From IMG/VR virus record IMGVR_UViG_3300008107_000401, positions 1 to 38,346 of that record: DNA of 38,346 nt, one strand, 5' to 3'. Numbering within the stretch: the stretch's first letter is position 1; every line of letters begins with the position of its first letter. The DNA comes from a virus. The notes beneath the pieces were generated by a model. The model made no database searches and had not been told where the DNA came from. It saw only the letters and a list, made by a program, of their open reading frames with translations. Position numbers and translations under genes: made by a program. This document shows, one piece after another, positions 16,076 through 25,381 of this stretch.

Positions 16076-16818
16076 TAAATATTACTGTTGAAAAGTCTTT
16101 TCTTCAAAGATTTTTAAAGACTATTGGAAGATTATGTGATAGTTGTACTGTAAAAATAGAAGATGATCAAATTTATTCAATAAGTTCATCTTCTGATAAC
16201 ATAGTTATTCTTTATATAAAAGGAATTCTACCAGAAAAGCAAGAACAGCCATATAAATTGAATATTATAGATATTCAAAGGTTTTTGTGTGGTCTTGATT
16301 GTTTAGATTCTGCTTTTATAGAATTAATAATCAATGAAAATTATTTAAAATGTCAAACAAAGGATATTCCAGATAAAACACACTTTAAATATCACTTGGT
16401 TGATGATAGTGTGATGTCAAAAACACCATTTAGTCTTAAAAAGATATCAAATTTAAAATTTGACACAGAATTTTCTATACCATTACCGTGTCAGAATAAA
16501 ATAATGTCTGCTTATTCATTTTCACCAGATGTCTCTAAAATATATTTTAAAGAAAATAACGGTTCTATATTTGCAGAAATAAATGATCTAACACAATACA
16601 ATAAAGATAGTGTTGAATTTAAAGTATCTGACAAATATATCGGTGATTTAATTAAACAACCAACACCAATAAGCATAGAATTATTTAAAAACTTAATTTA
16701 TACTAAAAATAGCAATATAAATGTAAAAATAAATAACGAATATAAAGTTTTTGTATTTAATGTTAAAGAAGATGAATTTATTGATGTGAAATATATAACA
16801 TCAGCACTTGTTAAGTGA
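16072..16818 (+). CDS. 45: probable sliding clamp, gp45-like
   Basis: This 248-residue protein is close in size to T4 gp45 (228). It shows the two-domain clamp pattern. The first domain runs from a helix FLQRFLKTIGRL through alternating strands (KIEDDQIYSISSSSDN) to the IIDIQRFLCGLDCLDSA segment, which parallels the YDLNGFLGIL region of gp45. A central linker contains KTPFSLKKI. The second domain repeats the strand pattern and ends in acidic strands. The clamp would tether gp43 and, in T4, also activates late transcription. Identity is low and rests on pattern, size and context. It starts in an ATGA overlap. Confidence 0.7.
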   Translation: MINITVEKSFLQRFLKTIGRLCDSCTVKIEDDQIYSISSSSDNIVILYIKGILPEKQEQPYKLNIIDIQRFLCGLDCLDSAFIELIINENYLKCQTKDIPDKTHFKYHLVDDSVMSKTPFSLKKISNLKFDTEFSIPLPCQNKIMSAYSFSPDVSKIYFKENNGSIFAEINDLTQYNKDSVEFKVSDKYIGDLIKQPTPISIELFKNLIYTKNSNINVKINNEYKVFVFNVKEDEFIDVKYITSALVK

Positions 16819-16844
16819 AATAATTGTAATAATTATATATTAAT

Positions 16845-17168
16845 ATGGCAAAAACTAAGATAACAACGGTAGGTTATTTTCTTAAAAGACTAAGGGATAG
16901 TGGTTATGTAGCCGATAAGCTATATACTGATTATAAAGAAAGTGATTCTAGAAGCTGGACTGTAATAGTTGACCCAGCAAATACATCAATATTCATAACT
17001 TGTTTTAATAATAAAAGTTATTTGGGAGAAGAATTTTTTGAAATTTATGATGGGGGGCAATATATTCCTGAAAATTTTAGAATTAAAACATCGTCAATAG
17101 AAATTGTTGTTGAATATTTGGTTAAATTTAACATTAATAATAAATCATCAACATACAAAGGAAATTAA
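16845..17168 (+). CDS. conserved hypothetical phage protein, 107 residues
   Basis: This is a small basic alpha/beta protein. Notable segments are TTVGYFLKRLRDSGYV (8-23), SRSWTVIVDPANTSIFITCF (35-54) and FEIYDGGQYIPENFRIKTSS. The WTVIVDP...SIFITCF and IYDGGQ parts look strongly conserved in style, and I have the impression of similar small proteins in T4-like marine phages, but no function is known to me. It starts in the TTAATATG context, 26 nt after the clamp gene. Confidence 0.65.
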   Translation: MAKTKITTVGYFLKRLRDSGYVADKLYTDYKESDSRSWTVIVDPANTSIFITCFNNKSYLGEEFFEIYDGGQYIPENFRIKTSSIEIVVEYLVKFNINNKSSTYKGN

Positions 17169-17170
17169 TA

Positions 17171-17542
17171 ATGCCTCCAAATAAAAAAAGGACTAAAAAT
17201 CCAAAGCAAATACAATCAACAATGCCAAATTTATCATCATCACCAGCAACAATCGATGATATTGAAAATAAAATATACGATGCACTGAATACTGTTGAAT
17301 TAAAAAGAAGTATGGATAAATGGTTAAAATCAAATGAAGGAAAAAATTCTGTTGTTATTAGAGATTTAACGATTTTAAAAGGTCTTATTGAAGAATATTT
17401 AAATAGCTTTCTTCTTTTGGGGTATACTATGGATGGTGAGAGAGTTATTTTACAAGGGTTTTCTTCACCGAAAGATAAAGACGCAATAATGGAATTTCTT
17501 AAAAATGTTTTTATACAACAACATCAAGGTGAAATTGAATAA
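17171..17542 (+). CDS. hypothetical protein, 123 residues
   Basis: The gene begins 2 nt after the preceding stop. The N-terminus is basic and disordered-looking (PPNKKRTKNPKQIQS), followed by a helical part (DDIENKIYDALNTVELKRSM) and a C-terminal segment DRLTILKGLIEEYL-like with FLLLGYTMDGERVILQGF and DAIMEFLKNVF. The pattern suggests a small DNA-associated or structural protein, but no family was recognised. It is probably co-transcribed with its neighbours. Confidence 0.6.
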   Translation: MPPNKKRTKNPKQIQSTMPNLSSSPATIDDIENKIYDALNTVELKRSMDKWLKSNEGKNSVVIRDLTILKGLIEEYLNSFLLLGYTMDGERVILQGFSSPKDKDAIMEFLKNVFIQQHQGEIE

Positions 17543-17557
17543 TATATAATTAAATAT

Positions 17558-18361
17558 ATGAGTAATTCTAGTAAACCATTAAATCCAGATACATGTGAGA
17601 TTCCACCATTACCAAATTTAACAAAACCACAAAATCTTACAGTAGAAAACATAACTCCCTTTCTTTGTGAAGTTATAAAGTTAGCCAAAAGAGATGATAT
17701 TGATCCTGTTTTAATACCAGGTCCGTCTGCTTTTGACATAAGTCCTTGGATTGAGTCGTTAACAAGCATAACAGAGGTTGGAGATCCAAGATTAAGTTTA
17801 GGTGAGCTAATGAAAAAGACATTAGATAAATATAAGCCGCTTCTTGAAGTAAAACTTTCCATTTTACAAGACGGTTGTAGATTGCAGGAAGACATAATAT
17901 GTGATCCTTCGGGAAAAGAAGTTTATAATGTAAAACAAATTTGTGGACAAGGTGGATTTGATGTTTCTGATATCACTGAAGATATAACACTAGAAAGTTT
18001 AAAAAAATTCACATACGACATTTGGAACGAAAAAGTAAATAAATCTTCTGAAGATTTTGCAGAATTTATAAAAAATAATTATTTACTTAAAGGTTGGAAG
18101 GTAGAACTAATATCATACAGTACAGGTAATTTGGAAAAAATCAAATATGGAAGAGAGCTTGCATTATTTGTAGTTCGAGTTGAAGAAATATCAAAAAAAC
18201 AAATAAAGTATTTTAAATATTATTTTGATTCAAGAAATATTGTTGCAACCAAACTTAATTTAAAATTACAAATTAAAAATGTTAAAGATTTAAGATCATC
18301 ATTTGATATGGATTTAGTTGATGCTCTTTCTGGTCCTTTTTGGCCGAAAATCATAGATTAA
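17558..18361 (+). CDS. hypothetical protein, 267 residues, last gene of the plus-strand module
   Basis: This protein has a Pro-rich N-terminus (CEIPPLPNLTKPQN), a middle with several Cys (DGCRLQEDIICDPSG and VKQICGQGG) and a C-terminal alpha/beta part (KGWKVELISYSTGNLEKI, then RELALFVVRVEEI). The FWPKII end is aromatic. I do not recognise the family. It may be virion-associated rather than replicative, because the next gene is the hub spike, but it is on the opposite strand. Its stop codon shares TTAA with the stop of the convergent gene. Confidence 0.65.
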   Translation: MSNSSKPLNPDTCEIPPLPNLTKPQNLTVENITPFLCEVIKLAKRDDIDPVLIPGPSAFDISPWIESLTSITEVGDPRLSLGELMKKTLDKYKPLLEVKLSILQDGCRLQEDIICDPSGKEVYNVKQICGQGGFDVSDITEDITLESLKKFTYDIWNEKVNKSSEDFAEFIKNNYLLKGWKVELISYSTGNLEKIKYGRELALFVVRVEEISKKQIKYFKYYFDSRNIVATKLNLKLQIKNVKDLRSSFDMDLVDALSGPFWPKIID

Positions 18362-21300
18362 TCACAAGGATTTTCGTTTAATTTTATATTAACAGATCCG
18401 TCTTTGTTGTATGTTATTTTGGTGTTGTTTTTATTTATAACATTACCATAAAAGTTATCTAACTCATTATCCAAACCAAAAGAATTTAATTTTGCTTTTC
18501 TTCCACCAGAAGAACCTCCCCAACCACCAAAACCACCGCAACCAGCTAATGATTTTGGTCCACCTTCTGGTCCTAATCCATGTTTTCTTGCCCTTGTAGG
18601 AACCTCATTGGGTTCAACCGCGGAGTCATTAACACCAGCAATATCATCATAATAGGTTCCTTTGGGCATAATATAGTCATGGTGATGCGGTTTAGGATCT
18701 TCCGTATGATTGTGATGGAAATTTTGAACATATCCCCACGATGTACCTGGTCCAGCTGAATTAAGACAAAACCCATAATAAATTCCTGTAATACTTGGTT
18801 CAATAATTGTATTTGTAAGAATTGTATTATATAATTCCATTACATATTTTATAATATTAGAAAGCAATAAAAGAGCACCAGGCATAAGATAGTGTGTTAA
18901 TACAAGTCTAGTTGAATTTGCAGTATCATTTGATTGACAAGAACCAATTGCCCAATTAGCGAAAGGAATACGTTGATCAGGTGACATACCATCATCACAC
19001 TGCATCCTTTGAGAAACTGTATTTAAATAGGGAATTGATAACTCACCATCAATCCTAGCTCCTCCTTTTATACCAACATCACCTGTTGCAGTAAATCCTT
19101 TACATATCATATGAGGAGAATTTATATTAACACCACCAGATTTTGTTTTATCATTTGCCGATATTGTAACAACCTTACCACTTAATGTTGTGTGATTTTT
19201 AGATCCTAATAATAACTGACCATCAGATGATAATATTTCTATGGAACCACAATTTAATGAAATTTTTCCTATAGTATCCAATTCTATACCAGGTGCTCCA
19301 GCAATTATTTTTACAGAATTACCACCTTTAAGAAGTATATTACCACCAGGATATTCTACGGGAGGTATATATGGAACAGTTTTTAAGTCCTTTGCAGATC
19401 TTGCTCTTATTGTCTGTGTACTTCCTTTTCCGTCTTCTCCCTTTGTCTGTCCACCAATTGGTTCTGAAATATTTGTTGTTTTTGCAAAGCATTTCGCATC
19501 ATTCATTGGTCCACCAGCAGAAATAACAACATCTTTTAATGCTGTAACAGAATAACATCCACCACTTCCTAGTTTTTTTTCTAATTCACCTATTTCTTTT
19601 TGTTTTGAAACTAATTTTTCTGCTGCCTTTTTATTTGCATCTTCTATTGGTTTTTGTGGAGAAGGAATCATACCATTTTCACATTCTTCGTTTCCACATT
19701 TGCCTAATGCACTACCAGGCACGATTGAACAAAAAGGAACAACCAAAACATTTGTTATAAAATTTACAACATCAACTACATAAGAAAAATAAGGAATTTT
19801 TAATATTCTACTTAAAAAAGTAATAACTTTTTTAGCAAATGCACTTGCTCTATCAACAGCGTGTGAAGTAGAACACAAAGGACATGGAACCTTTTCTCCG
19901 TTTTTTGCATTAGCTTCAATATCTTTTATTTTTTCTTCTTGAATTTCTTTTGAAATTTTATGAATATCTTCTTGAGCTTTTATTTTTTCATTTATTTCTT
20001 TTTCTGTCCCATTTAGTCCAGCACTAAAATTAAGATCTTCCGATGATAATTTGTAATCCATTTTTACGTTTCTAATTTCATGACCAAGAGATTGGCTATG
20101 ACTATCTCCGTAACAGGTAGATGATTTACCCGCAGCAGCTATTTCGTGAACAATGGCTCCTACCTGATACAATGATCCTTGTTTACTAAATGCAGCCATT
20201 TGTTCCTCCACAGGAACTCCGTTAATGTTTCCAAACATGTTTGTTGTATTAACAGGGCCGTGTACCTCATTTGTTCTATGTATTTCTTTACCTGTTACTT
20301 GAACTTCTGGACTAGATACAGATTGAGCTTTTTGATATGATTCCTTCTCCAACAAACCAGCAAAATAAATTGGTTTTTGAATATCACCAGCCAAAAAGAA
20401 AACAAAAACCTTTGCACCTATTTTTGGTGTAGAAATAAATCCAGATGGTTGCGCTCCAGCAACACCAGCAGGAATTACTGATGAATTAAAATTTGGTATA
20501 GGATTCACCATCGGAGAATTTGGATCATTTGAAATATAAGATTGACCTGATGTTTTTTCAAAAGTATTTTTATCAACTTCATTTAAAACTAAATTTTTTT
20601 GAGAATATGGCTGAGATGATCCTCCATCATTTACATCTCTATCAAACGGGATATCGAATCTTGATTCTCCTTTCCCCACAAAAGCACCACCTCTATCATG
20701 AACAGCAGCAGGAACGTTTTTTGAAACTATAGTTTCTCCGTTTTTATTTTTCCATGTTATTTCTGGTATTATATATGTTTTTCCTGAAATATTATCATCC
20801 GCAGCTAATGTAATGTATTTTGAACTTCCATCATAAAAATCTTGTAATGTTCTAACTTGATTTTTTCCGTCTGGTCCTTTTTTTGCACTCTCATACCCTC
20901 CCTCCATAGAATCTCCGCCAAATTTAGGACTATATGCGGTTAATTTTGGTTGTATTTGTTTTATTGGTGTATATGAAGATGTGCTTATGTCAGTAGGTTC
21001 AAAATCAGATGATTTTGGGTTTTTTGCTGTATTTACTGTTGCTCCAGCAACTTCTGCTGCATCAACTGCTGTTTGTGTAACTTCATTTGGTGATAATCCT
21101 TTTTTTAATTCTAAATTAGCAAATTTATTATATCCTCTATTTCCTCCGCGAGTTTCAACAGGTTCAAAGTGCCATTTTTCACTTATGCTTTCTACTTCTC
21201 CTGTATCTGGATGCATAGGTTGCCATAATCCATGACTCTCTGCTAAGTCTCTAAATGCTTGTGTGTCTTTATTTTCTACTTTATCCTTACCTGGATTCAT

Positions 21301-21894
21301 TGTAGTAATATTAACTTCTCCATAAGCACCATTTCCTGTAATTTTTAAATCAGCTGCTATTCCACTATAATGTGCAGATCCTGTTTTGTCACCAGCGTCT
21401 GCCCTTGTACCAGATGTTATAGTAACATTATAACCAGCTTTTTTTAAATCAGAATAAAAACCATTTAATCTATTAGCAAATTCTGGATTTAAATTTCTAT
21501 TAATATCAAATTCATCACCAGGATCGGTTGGTATTAATAATGTATCACCATAATCTTGGGTTCTTCCTGCAAAAGTCCTATGAGGATTTGTATCTGTTAT
21601 CCCCGTTGATGGATTATATGTTGCAGATGTTCCGCCACCCATAATTGGTCCAGCACATTCTGCCCAAGGCAAAACATTTTTTAATTCTTCTACTAATTCA
21701 GGAGTTAAAGCACCAGATTCATGTACATGTTTAAATGTTTTGTCTTCAAGTTTATCATTCCAACCAGAATGTAATGTATTTGATAAATAAGGAATCCATA
21801 CCTGAACTCTTCCTCTTTGTTCAGGATCAAAACTTGCATCGTTTACGACAATTCCTAGATGATTTCCATAAATTGGATCTTTTACATAACTCAT
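18358..21894 (-). CDS. giant baseplate hub spike with peptidase M15 and 3D/RlpA-like domains
   Basis: This 1178-residue protein is about twice the length of T4 gp5 (575). Residues 1-85 are a gp5-type OB-fold start (GNHLGIVVND, RGRVQVWIPYL, LPWAECAGP). An M15 D,D-peptidase-like domain follows, with SAHYSGIAADL (H175, D182) and EKWHFE (E239, H242), all expected zinc/catalytic residues. Residues 317-435 resemble a 3D/RlpA double-psi barrel (LTAYSP; DRGGAF with D400; RFDI). The OB fold then seems to resume at 486-513 (FISTPKIGAKVFVFF, GDIQKPIYFAG). After a Cys/hydrophobic segment (670-737), a repetitive beta-helix-like stem spans about 845-955, and a His-rich segment (1059-1071) lies near the tip end. 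It should puncture the envelope and cut peptidoglycan. Confidence 0.88.
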   Translation of the reverse strand: MSYVKDPIYGNHLGIVVNDASFDPEQRGRVQVWIPYLSNTLHSGWNDKLEDKTFKHVHESGALTPELVEELKNVLPWAECAGPIMGGGTSATYNPSTGITDTNPHRTFAGRTQDYGDTLLIPTDPGDEFDINRNLNPEFANRLNGFYSDLKKAGYNVTITSGTRADAGDKTGSAHYSGIAADLKITGNGAYGEVNITTMNPGKDKVENKDTQAFRDLAESHGLWQPMHPDTGEVESISEKWHFEPVETRGGNRGYNKFANLELKKGLSPNEVTQTAVDAAEVAGATVNTAKNPKSSDFEPTDISTSSYTPIKQIQPKLTAYSPKFGGDSMEGGYESAKKGPDGKNQVRTLQDFYDGSSKYITLAADDNISGKTYIIPEITWKNKNGETIVSKNVPAAVHDRGGAFVGKGESRFDIPFDRDVNDGGSSQPYSQKNLVLNEVDKNTFEKTSGQSYISNDPNSPMVNPIPNFNSSVIPAGVAGAQPSGFISTPKIGAKVFVFFLAGDIQKPIYFAGLLEKESYQKAQSVSSPEVQVTGKEIHRTNEVHGPVNTTNMFGNINGVPVEEQMAAFSKQGSLYQVGAIVHEIAAAGKSSTCYGDSHSQSLGHEIRNVKMDYKLSSEDLNFSAGLNGTEKEINEKIKAQEDIHKISKEIQEEKIKDIEANAKNGEKVPCPLCSTSHAVDRASAFAKKVITFLSRILKIPYFSYVVDVVNFITNVLVVPFCSIVPGSALGKCGNEECENGMIPSPQKPIEDANKKAAEKLVSKQKEIGELEKKLGSGGCYSVTALKDVVISAGGPMNDAKCFAKTTNISEPIGGQTKGEDGKGSTQTIRARSAKDLKTVPYIPPVEYPGGNILLKGGNSVKIIAGAPGIELDTIGKISLNCGSIEILSSDGQLLLGSKNHTTLSGKVVTISANDKTKSGGVNINSPHMICKGFTATGDVGIKGGARIDGELSIPYLNTVSQRMQCDDGMSPDQRIPFANWAIGSCQSNDTANSTRLVLTHYLMPGALLLLSNIIKYVMELYNTILTNTIIEPSITGIYYGFCLNSAGPGTSWGYVQNFHHNHTEDPKPHHHDYIMPKGTYYDDIAGVNDSAVEPNEVPTRARKHGLGPEGGPKSLAGCGGFGGWGGSSGGRKAKLNSFGLDNELDNFYGNVINKNNTKITYNKDGSVNIKLNENPCD

Positions 21895-21900
21895 AATAAA

Positions 21901-23433
21901 TTAACCTGATGTGTTTGGATTTCTTTCTCCATCACCAAATCCTAGATTATTTGTTCTTTGATTTAAAGAACCAAGACCAAAGGTATCAGAAACACCCTGA
22001 CCAACATCATAAACTCCTTGATCTATTGTGTTGGTTAATTTTTCTGTTGATCTACCCAAACTATCAAATGTTTTTTTAACATTCTTTCTAGTCTCTGTAA
22101 TAATTGCGGGTAAAACAACATTTGGTGAAGGTTCATTAGGATCTGTTAGTTGTATTTTTCCAGAAAATCCATATTTTTTCATAATACCTGATATTGGATA
22201 TAAAATAGGTGCTTGAGATCCAAACTGATCAAGAACTCCACCCATTATATCTCCCTCTAAATATTTTGCCATATAAGAATACCCATATTCAGTTAAAACG
22301 TCTCCCAAATAACCCATAGGGTCATTTGCAACACTTTCTGCTATATCAACTATGTTTTTAATATCATCTGGAAGAAAAGACTTTAATGAATTTACAGGAT
22401 CACTCAAAAAATTTGCAATACCAGGATCACCTATATTAAATGCTTTCAAAACATCAGATATTTTTAAAGAATGAGAAAAGAAATTTGTTATAAATGTTAA
22501 ATCACCTGCAAATAAAGATATAATATCTAAAATCAAACAAATTATTTCTAAAGGAATAATCCTATCAAGCAATGATAACAGAGTTTGCATTATCATTCCC
22601 ATAATAGAATCAATTGCTGCAATAAATTCCCTTATAGCTTTTAAGGCACCTTGATAAATTTCATTTATCTGTTGTGCAACAGCTGTAACAATTCCATTTA
22701 TATAGCTTATGGCATATTGAATTGAACCTAAAAACCCAGATGGAAGTGCCAAATATACCTTTCCCTTTAAAACATTTACATATTTTTCCAATTCTTGTGA
22801 AAATTTAGGATGAATTTTATTTAACATTCGTTCAACCAACGAAGGAGTGTGTTTTGAAGAACCCGACAATGGATTACTTGGCAATCTTTCGCTATTTGCA
22901 AGAATTGTTGTTCCAGCTTCTCCAATATCTTCAAAAAATTTATCTTTAAATGCTGGAGTTTTTTTAAAAATTTTTGTAATTCCCTTGTGAAAATATCCTT
23001 TTACAATAGAATTTCCTTTTGTCCACATATACATCAACATATTTCCAGAAATAGTAATAGGTTGATCGTTTATATTTGGATTATTTTCCATACTAACCGT
23101 CTTATTAACAGCACCAGAACCATTATACAAAAGATAAACCCATGCTGCTAACAAATTCAAATTAGTAGGACCAGAAACATATGTTGAAAGAGCAAGAAGA
23201 TCGTTTAAATTAAGTCTTGCAGCTTTACCTACATCCACAATGTTTATTGAAACATTACCAGCACTACCACCAATTTGTTTTTCTTTTGTAGGATCTGATG
23301 TTTTATTTGCTATAGCGTCTACTGTTTTAGGATCGCTATTTACTTTTTTATCTTTTTCCCCATTTTCAGTATTTGGAGAAGAGGGAACTGTACTTTTATT
23401 AGTAGATTCTGTTGGATTATTAGATAAAGCCAT
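21901..23433 (-). CDS. structural protein with long hydrophobic helical region
   Basis: This 510-residue protein has a low-complexity Ser/Thr/Asn/Lys-rich N-terminus (1-60), then an ordered part with NVSINIVDVGKAARLNLNDL, and a long hydrophobic stretch at roughly 225-330 (AISYINGIVTAVAQQI, MGMIMQTLLSLLDRIIPLEI, CLILDIISLFAG). The C-terminal 60 residues are again polar. I do not recognise the family. It lies between the hub spike and the Cys-rich small protein in the late operon, so a baseplate or tail-tip component is likely. The hydrophobic part could be a membrane-active or packed helical region. It starts in a TATAATATG context. Confidence 0.65.
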   Translation of the reverse strand: MALSNNPTESTNKSTVPSSPNTENGEKDKKVNSDPKTVDAIANKTSDPTKEKQIGGSAGNVSINIVDVGKAARLNLNDLLALSTYVSGPTNLNLLAAWVYLLYNGSGAVNKTVSMENNPNINDQPITISGNMLMYMWTKGNSIVKGYFHKGITKIFKKTPAFKDKFFEDIGEAGTTILANSERLPSNPLSGSSKHTPSLVERMLNKIHPKFSQELEKYVNVLKGKVYLALPSGFLGSIQYAISYINGIVTAVAQQINEIYQGALKAIREFIAAIDSIMGMIMQTLLSLLDRIIPLEIICLILDIISLFAGDLTFITNFFSHSLKISDVLKAFNIGDPGIANFLSDPVNSLKSFLPDDIKNIVDIAESVANDPMGYLGDVLTEYGYSYMAKYLEGDIMGGVLDQFGSQAPILYPISGIMKKYGFSGKIQLTDPNEPSPNVVLPAIITETRKNVKKTFDSLGRSTEKLTNTIDQGVYDVGQGVSDTFGLGSLNQRTNNLGFGDGERNPNTSG

Positions 23434-23465
23434 ATTATATTAATAATTAGCCTTGAGTAACGATT

Positions 23466-23780
23466 TTACCACTTACCAACAGGACATTTTTCTGCTTTTA
23501 AGTATGTCTTTACAGAAAGAAAACATCCACATTTAGAACATCTTTGTGATAAAGACTCGAAAAAAGGACATCCTTTACAAATAGAAAGCCTTCTATTTGC
23601 TTCTTCTGGTGTTAATCTAAAATCATTTCCTTGAACAACACTAACAGCATTGTTAACAACACTTCTTCCTAAATTTCTTGCCATTTGACCAGCAGAAGGC
23701 ATGGAAAGATTTTTATTTGATGATTGAAGTTGTCTTTGTCTTGTTTCTTCTAGTCTTCTTTTTAAAAAATCAGAATTCAT
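23466..23780 (-). CDS. small Cys-rich zinc-ribbon-like protein of the hub operon
   Basis: This 104-residue protein has a basic, Gln/Arg-rich helical N-terminus and a C-terminal cluster of six Cys: CKGC, then RCSKCGC, then KCPVGKW at the end. This is a likely zinc-binding fold; the spacing and the final C-P-x-G-K-W resemble small phage-encoded ribbon proteins found beside tail genes. Its role could be as an assembly factor or as a small hub component. It lies between the gp27-like gene and the hydrophobic structural gene, with short gaps, and starts in a TTAATATG context. Confidence 0.7.
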   Translation of the reverse strand: MNSDFLKRRLEETRQRQLQSSNKNLSMPSAGQMARNLGRSVVNNAVSVVQGNDFRLTPEEANRRLSICKGCPFFESLSQRCSKCGCFLSVKTYLKAEKCPVGKW

Positions 23781-23791
23781 ATTAATAATAC

Positions 23792-25381
23792 TTAATACTT
23801 TTTATCTAAAACATCCCAATGTGGTTGAATTCCATCAAATTTATTTGAATAAACATCAGTAACATACATATTCTGGTCAAAATAATGTATTACCTTTGTT
23901 ATAAACCATTGTCCTAAAAATTTATCATTAAATAAATTTTTATCACTTGCATCTAATTTATCCACAAATATAAAGTTACCAGGAGTTCTTAATGTTAATC
24001 CTTCATTTTGAAAATATAAACTTTGATTTAAGAACAACATGTCTTTTGTCATTCTGACAGAATTTAACAAAGGTGAACCCTGTGTTAATAGTGTATTTTC
24101 TACAGAAATTCCTTCTCTTTTGGTTTTATTTATATTCATCCAAACTTGAGCTTTTCCGCCAGTAGAGGAGAATGAATAAAGTTCACCAGAGGAGCATATT
24201 TCTTTAAGATTTTCATAAAAACTTTCTAATTTATTATCTTTAGCATGAATATTATATGTTCCTGTAGAAAAATCAAACATATGTATTGGTCTGTTTGTGA
24301 ATCTAAAATCATCAACTGGGGCCATTTGAGAAAATTTATAGTTATTTATTAATGAGGCTCTAGGAGAGGTAAAATTTATTATTTTTTTATCATCTTTTTG
24401 TATCGGTGCTCTACCAACATATGCAGTTGATGTAGGAGCAACACCATCATTTAAAAGCAATTGTTCTAATTGTTTAGCTTGTTTAAAGTAATCTTTTAAT
24501 GATAATAATTCCCAGTTTTTATCATATCTACCGAATTTTAAAAAAATAGGATCTTTTTTGTCACCAACAGCATGATTTAGCATAAAATCTAGATCATCTA
24601 TTACTGTTGAATTGGATGGAGAAGTATAAAAAACATTATAATCAGGAGAAGAATTTCCTTTATTCCACAAATCATTGTTTATACTGTTTAAAGGAATGTC
24701 CGGTTTATCTATAGATCCAAATTCATAATCATAACCTACCTTTATTTCACCTTCATTTATGGAATTTGTGAAAGTGTTGCAAGACGCTGTATTTATTATT
24801 GATTTTATTGCATCACATGGATTCATTTTCCTTTGACTATCGGGTAAAGACCAAACAGGACTCCCAGACTTCGCAGCATCCCCATGAGTAGATGTTGACC
24901 ACGGAATATTTCTTTCAGAAAAAATTTGATATCTTTCATCAATAAAATAAAATTTCTTTGATTTTTTAATGGAATTTATTGATTCCATGTCTTCTACATC
25001 ATAAACAACAAAATCATAATCCATCGTCCAAAGTTTTTCATCATTAATACCATCAGATATCGTTGATATTCTTATGTTTATTTTATTTCTACCATCATGT
25101 CTAAATTTATAAATATAACTTTGTGATTTAGAAGAATTTTTTTCTTGATCCGAAAACAGATCAAGATTAGCTCCTTTCTCCAAAACCTCAAAATCATTTT
25201 GAAGAATAATCCATCCTTTAGTCCACCAATTAATCATAGTTTCTTCTATAACTAACCCCATTACAACTTTATATGGTATAAAAACAGGTTTATCCATGTT
25301 ATTATACATTGTTATTCTTATTTGGTATAATTGATTTCTTAAAGTAACCAATTCACCATTAATTTTATCATATTTTGTCAT
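23792..25381 (-). CDS. baseplate hub protein, gp27-like
   Basis: This 529-residue protein has the layout of the gp27/gpD/VgrG N-terminal hub fold. It opens with long strands (LVTLRNQLYQIRITMYNN, then VFIPYKVVMGLVIEE). The C-terminal end GNFIFVDKLD ... LGQWFITKVIHYFDQNMYVTD ... is the barrel-closing pattern typical of hub proteins. T4 gp27 has 391 residues, so this form carries extra material in the middle. The gene overlaps the tube-like gene upstream by 14 nt and lies upstream of the spike, as expected for a protein that holds the spike on the tube. Confidence 0.72.
   Translation of the reverse strand: MTKYDKINGELVTLRNQLYQIRITMYNNMDKPVFIPYKVVMGLVIEETMINWWTKGWIILQNDFEVLEKGANLDLFSDQEKNSSKSQSYIYKFRHDGRNKINIRISTISDGINDEKLWTMDYDFVVYDVEDMESINSIKKSKKFYFIDERYQIFSERNIPWSTSTHGDAAKSGSPVWSLPDSQRKMNPCDAIKSIINTASCNTFTNSINEGEIKVGYDYEFGSIDKPDIPLNSINNDLWNKGNSSPDYNVFYTSPSNSTVIDDLDFMLNHAVGDKKDPIFLKFGRYDKNWELLSLKDYFKQAKQLEQLLLNDGVAPTSTAYVGRAPIQKDDKKIINFTSPRASLINNYKFSQMAPVDDFRFTNRPIHMFDFSTGTYNIHAKDNKLESFYENLKEICSSGELYSFSSTGGKAQVWMNINKTKREGISVENTLLTQGSPLLNSVRMTKDMLFLNQSLYFQNEGLTLRTPGNFIFVDKLDASDKNLFNDKFLGQWFITKVIHYFDQNMYVTDVYSNKFDGIQPHWDVLDKKY

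Noticed and set aside
17524-17895. Minus-strand open frame of 123 codons
   Set aside because: It lies antisense to two plus-strand genes with better context.
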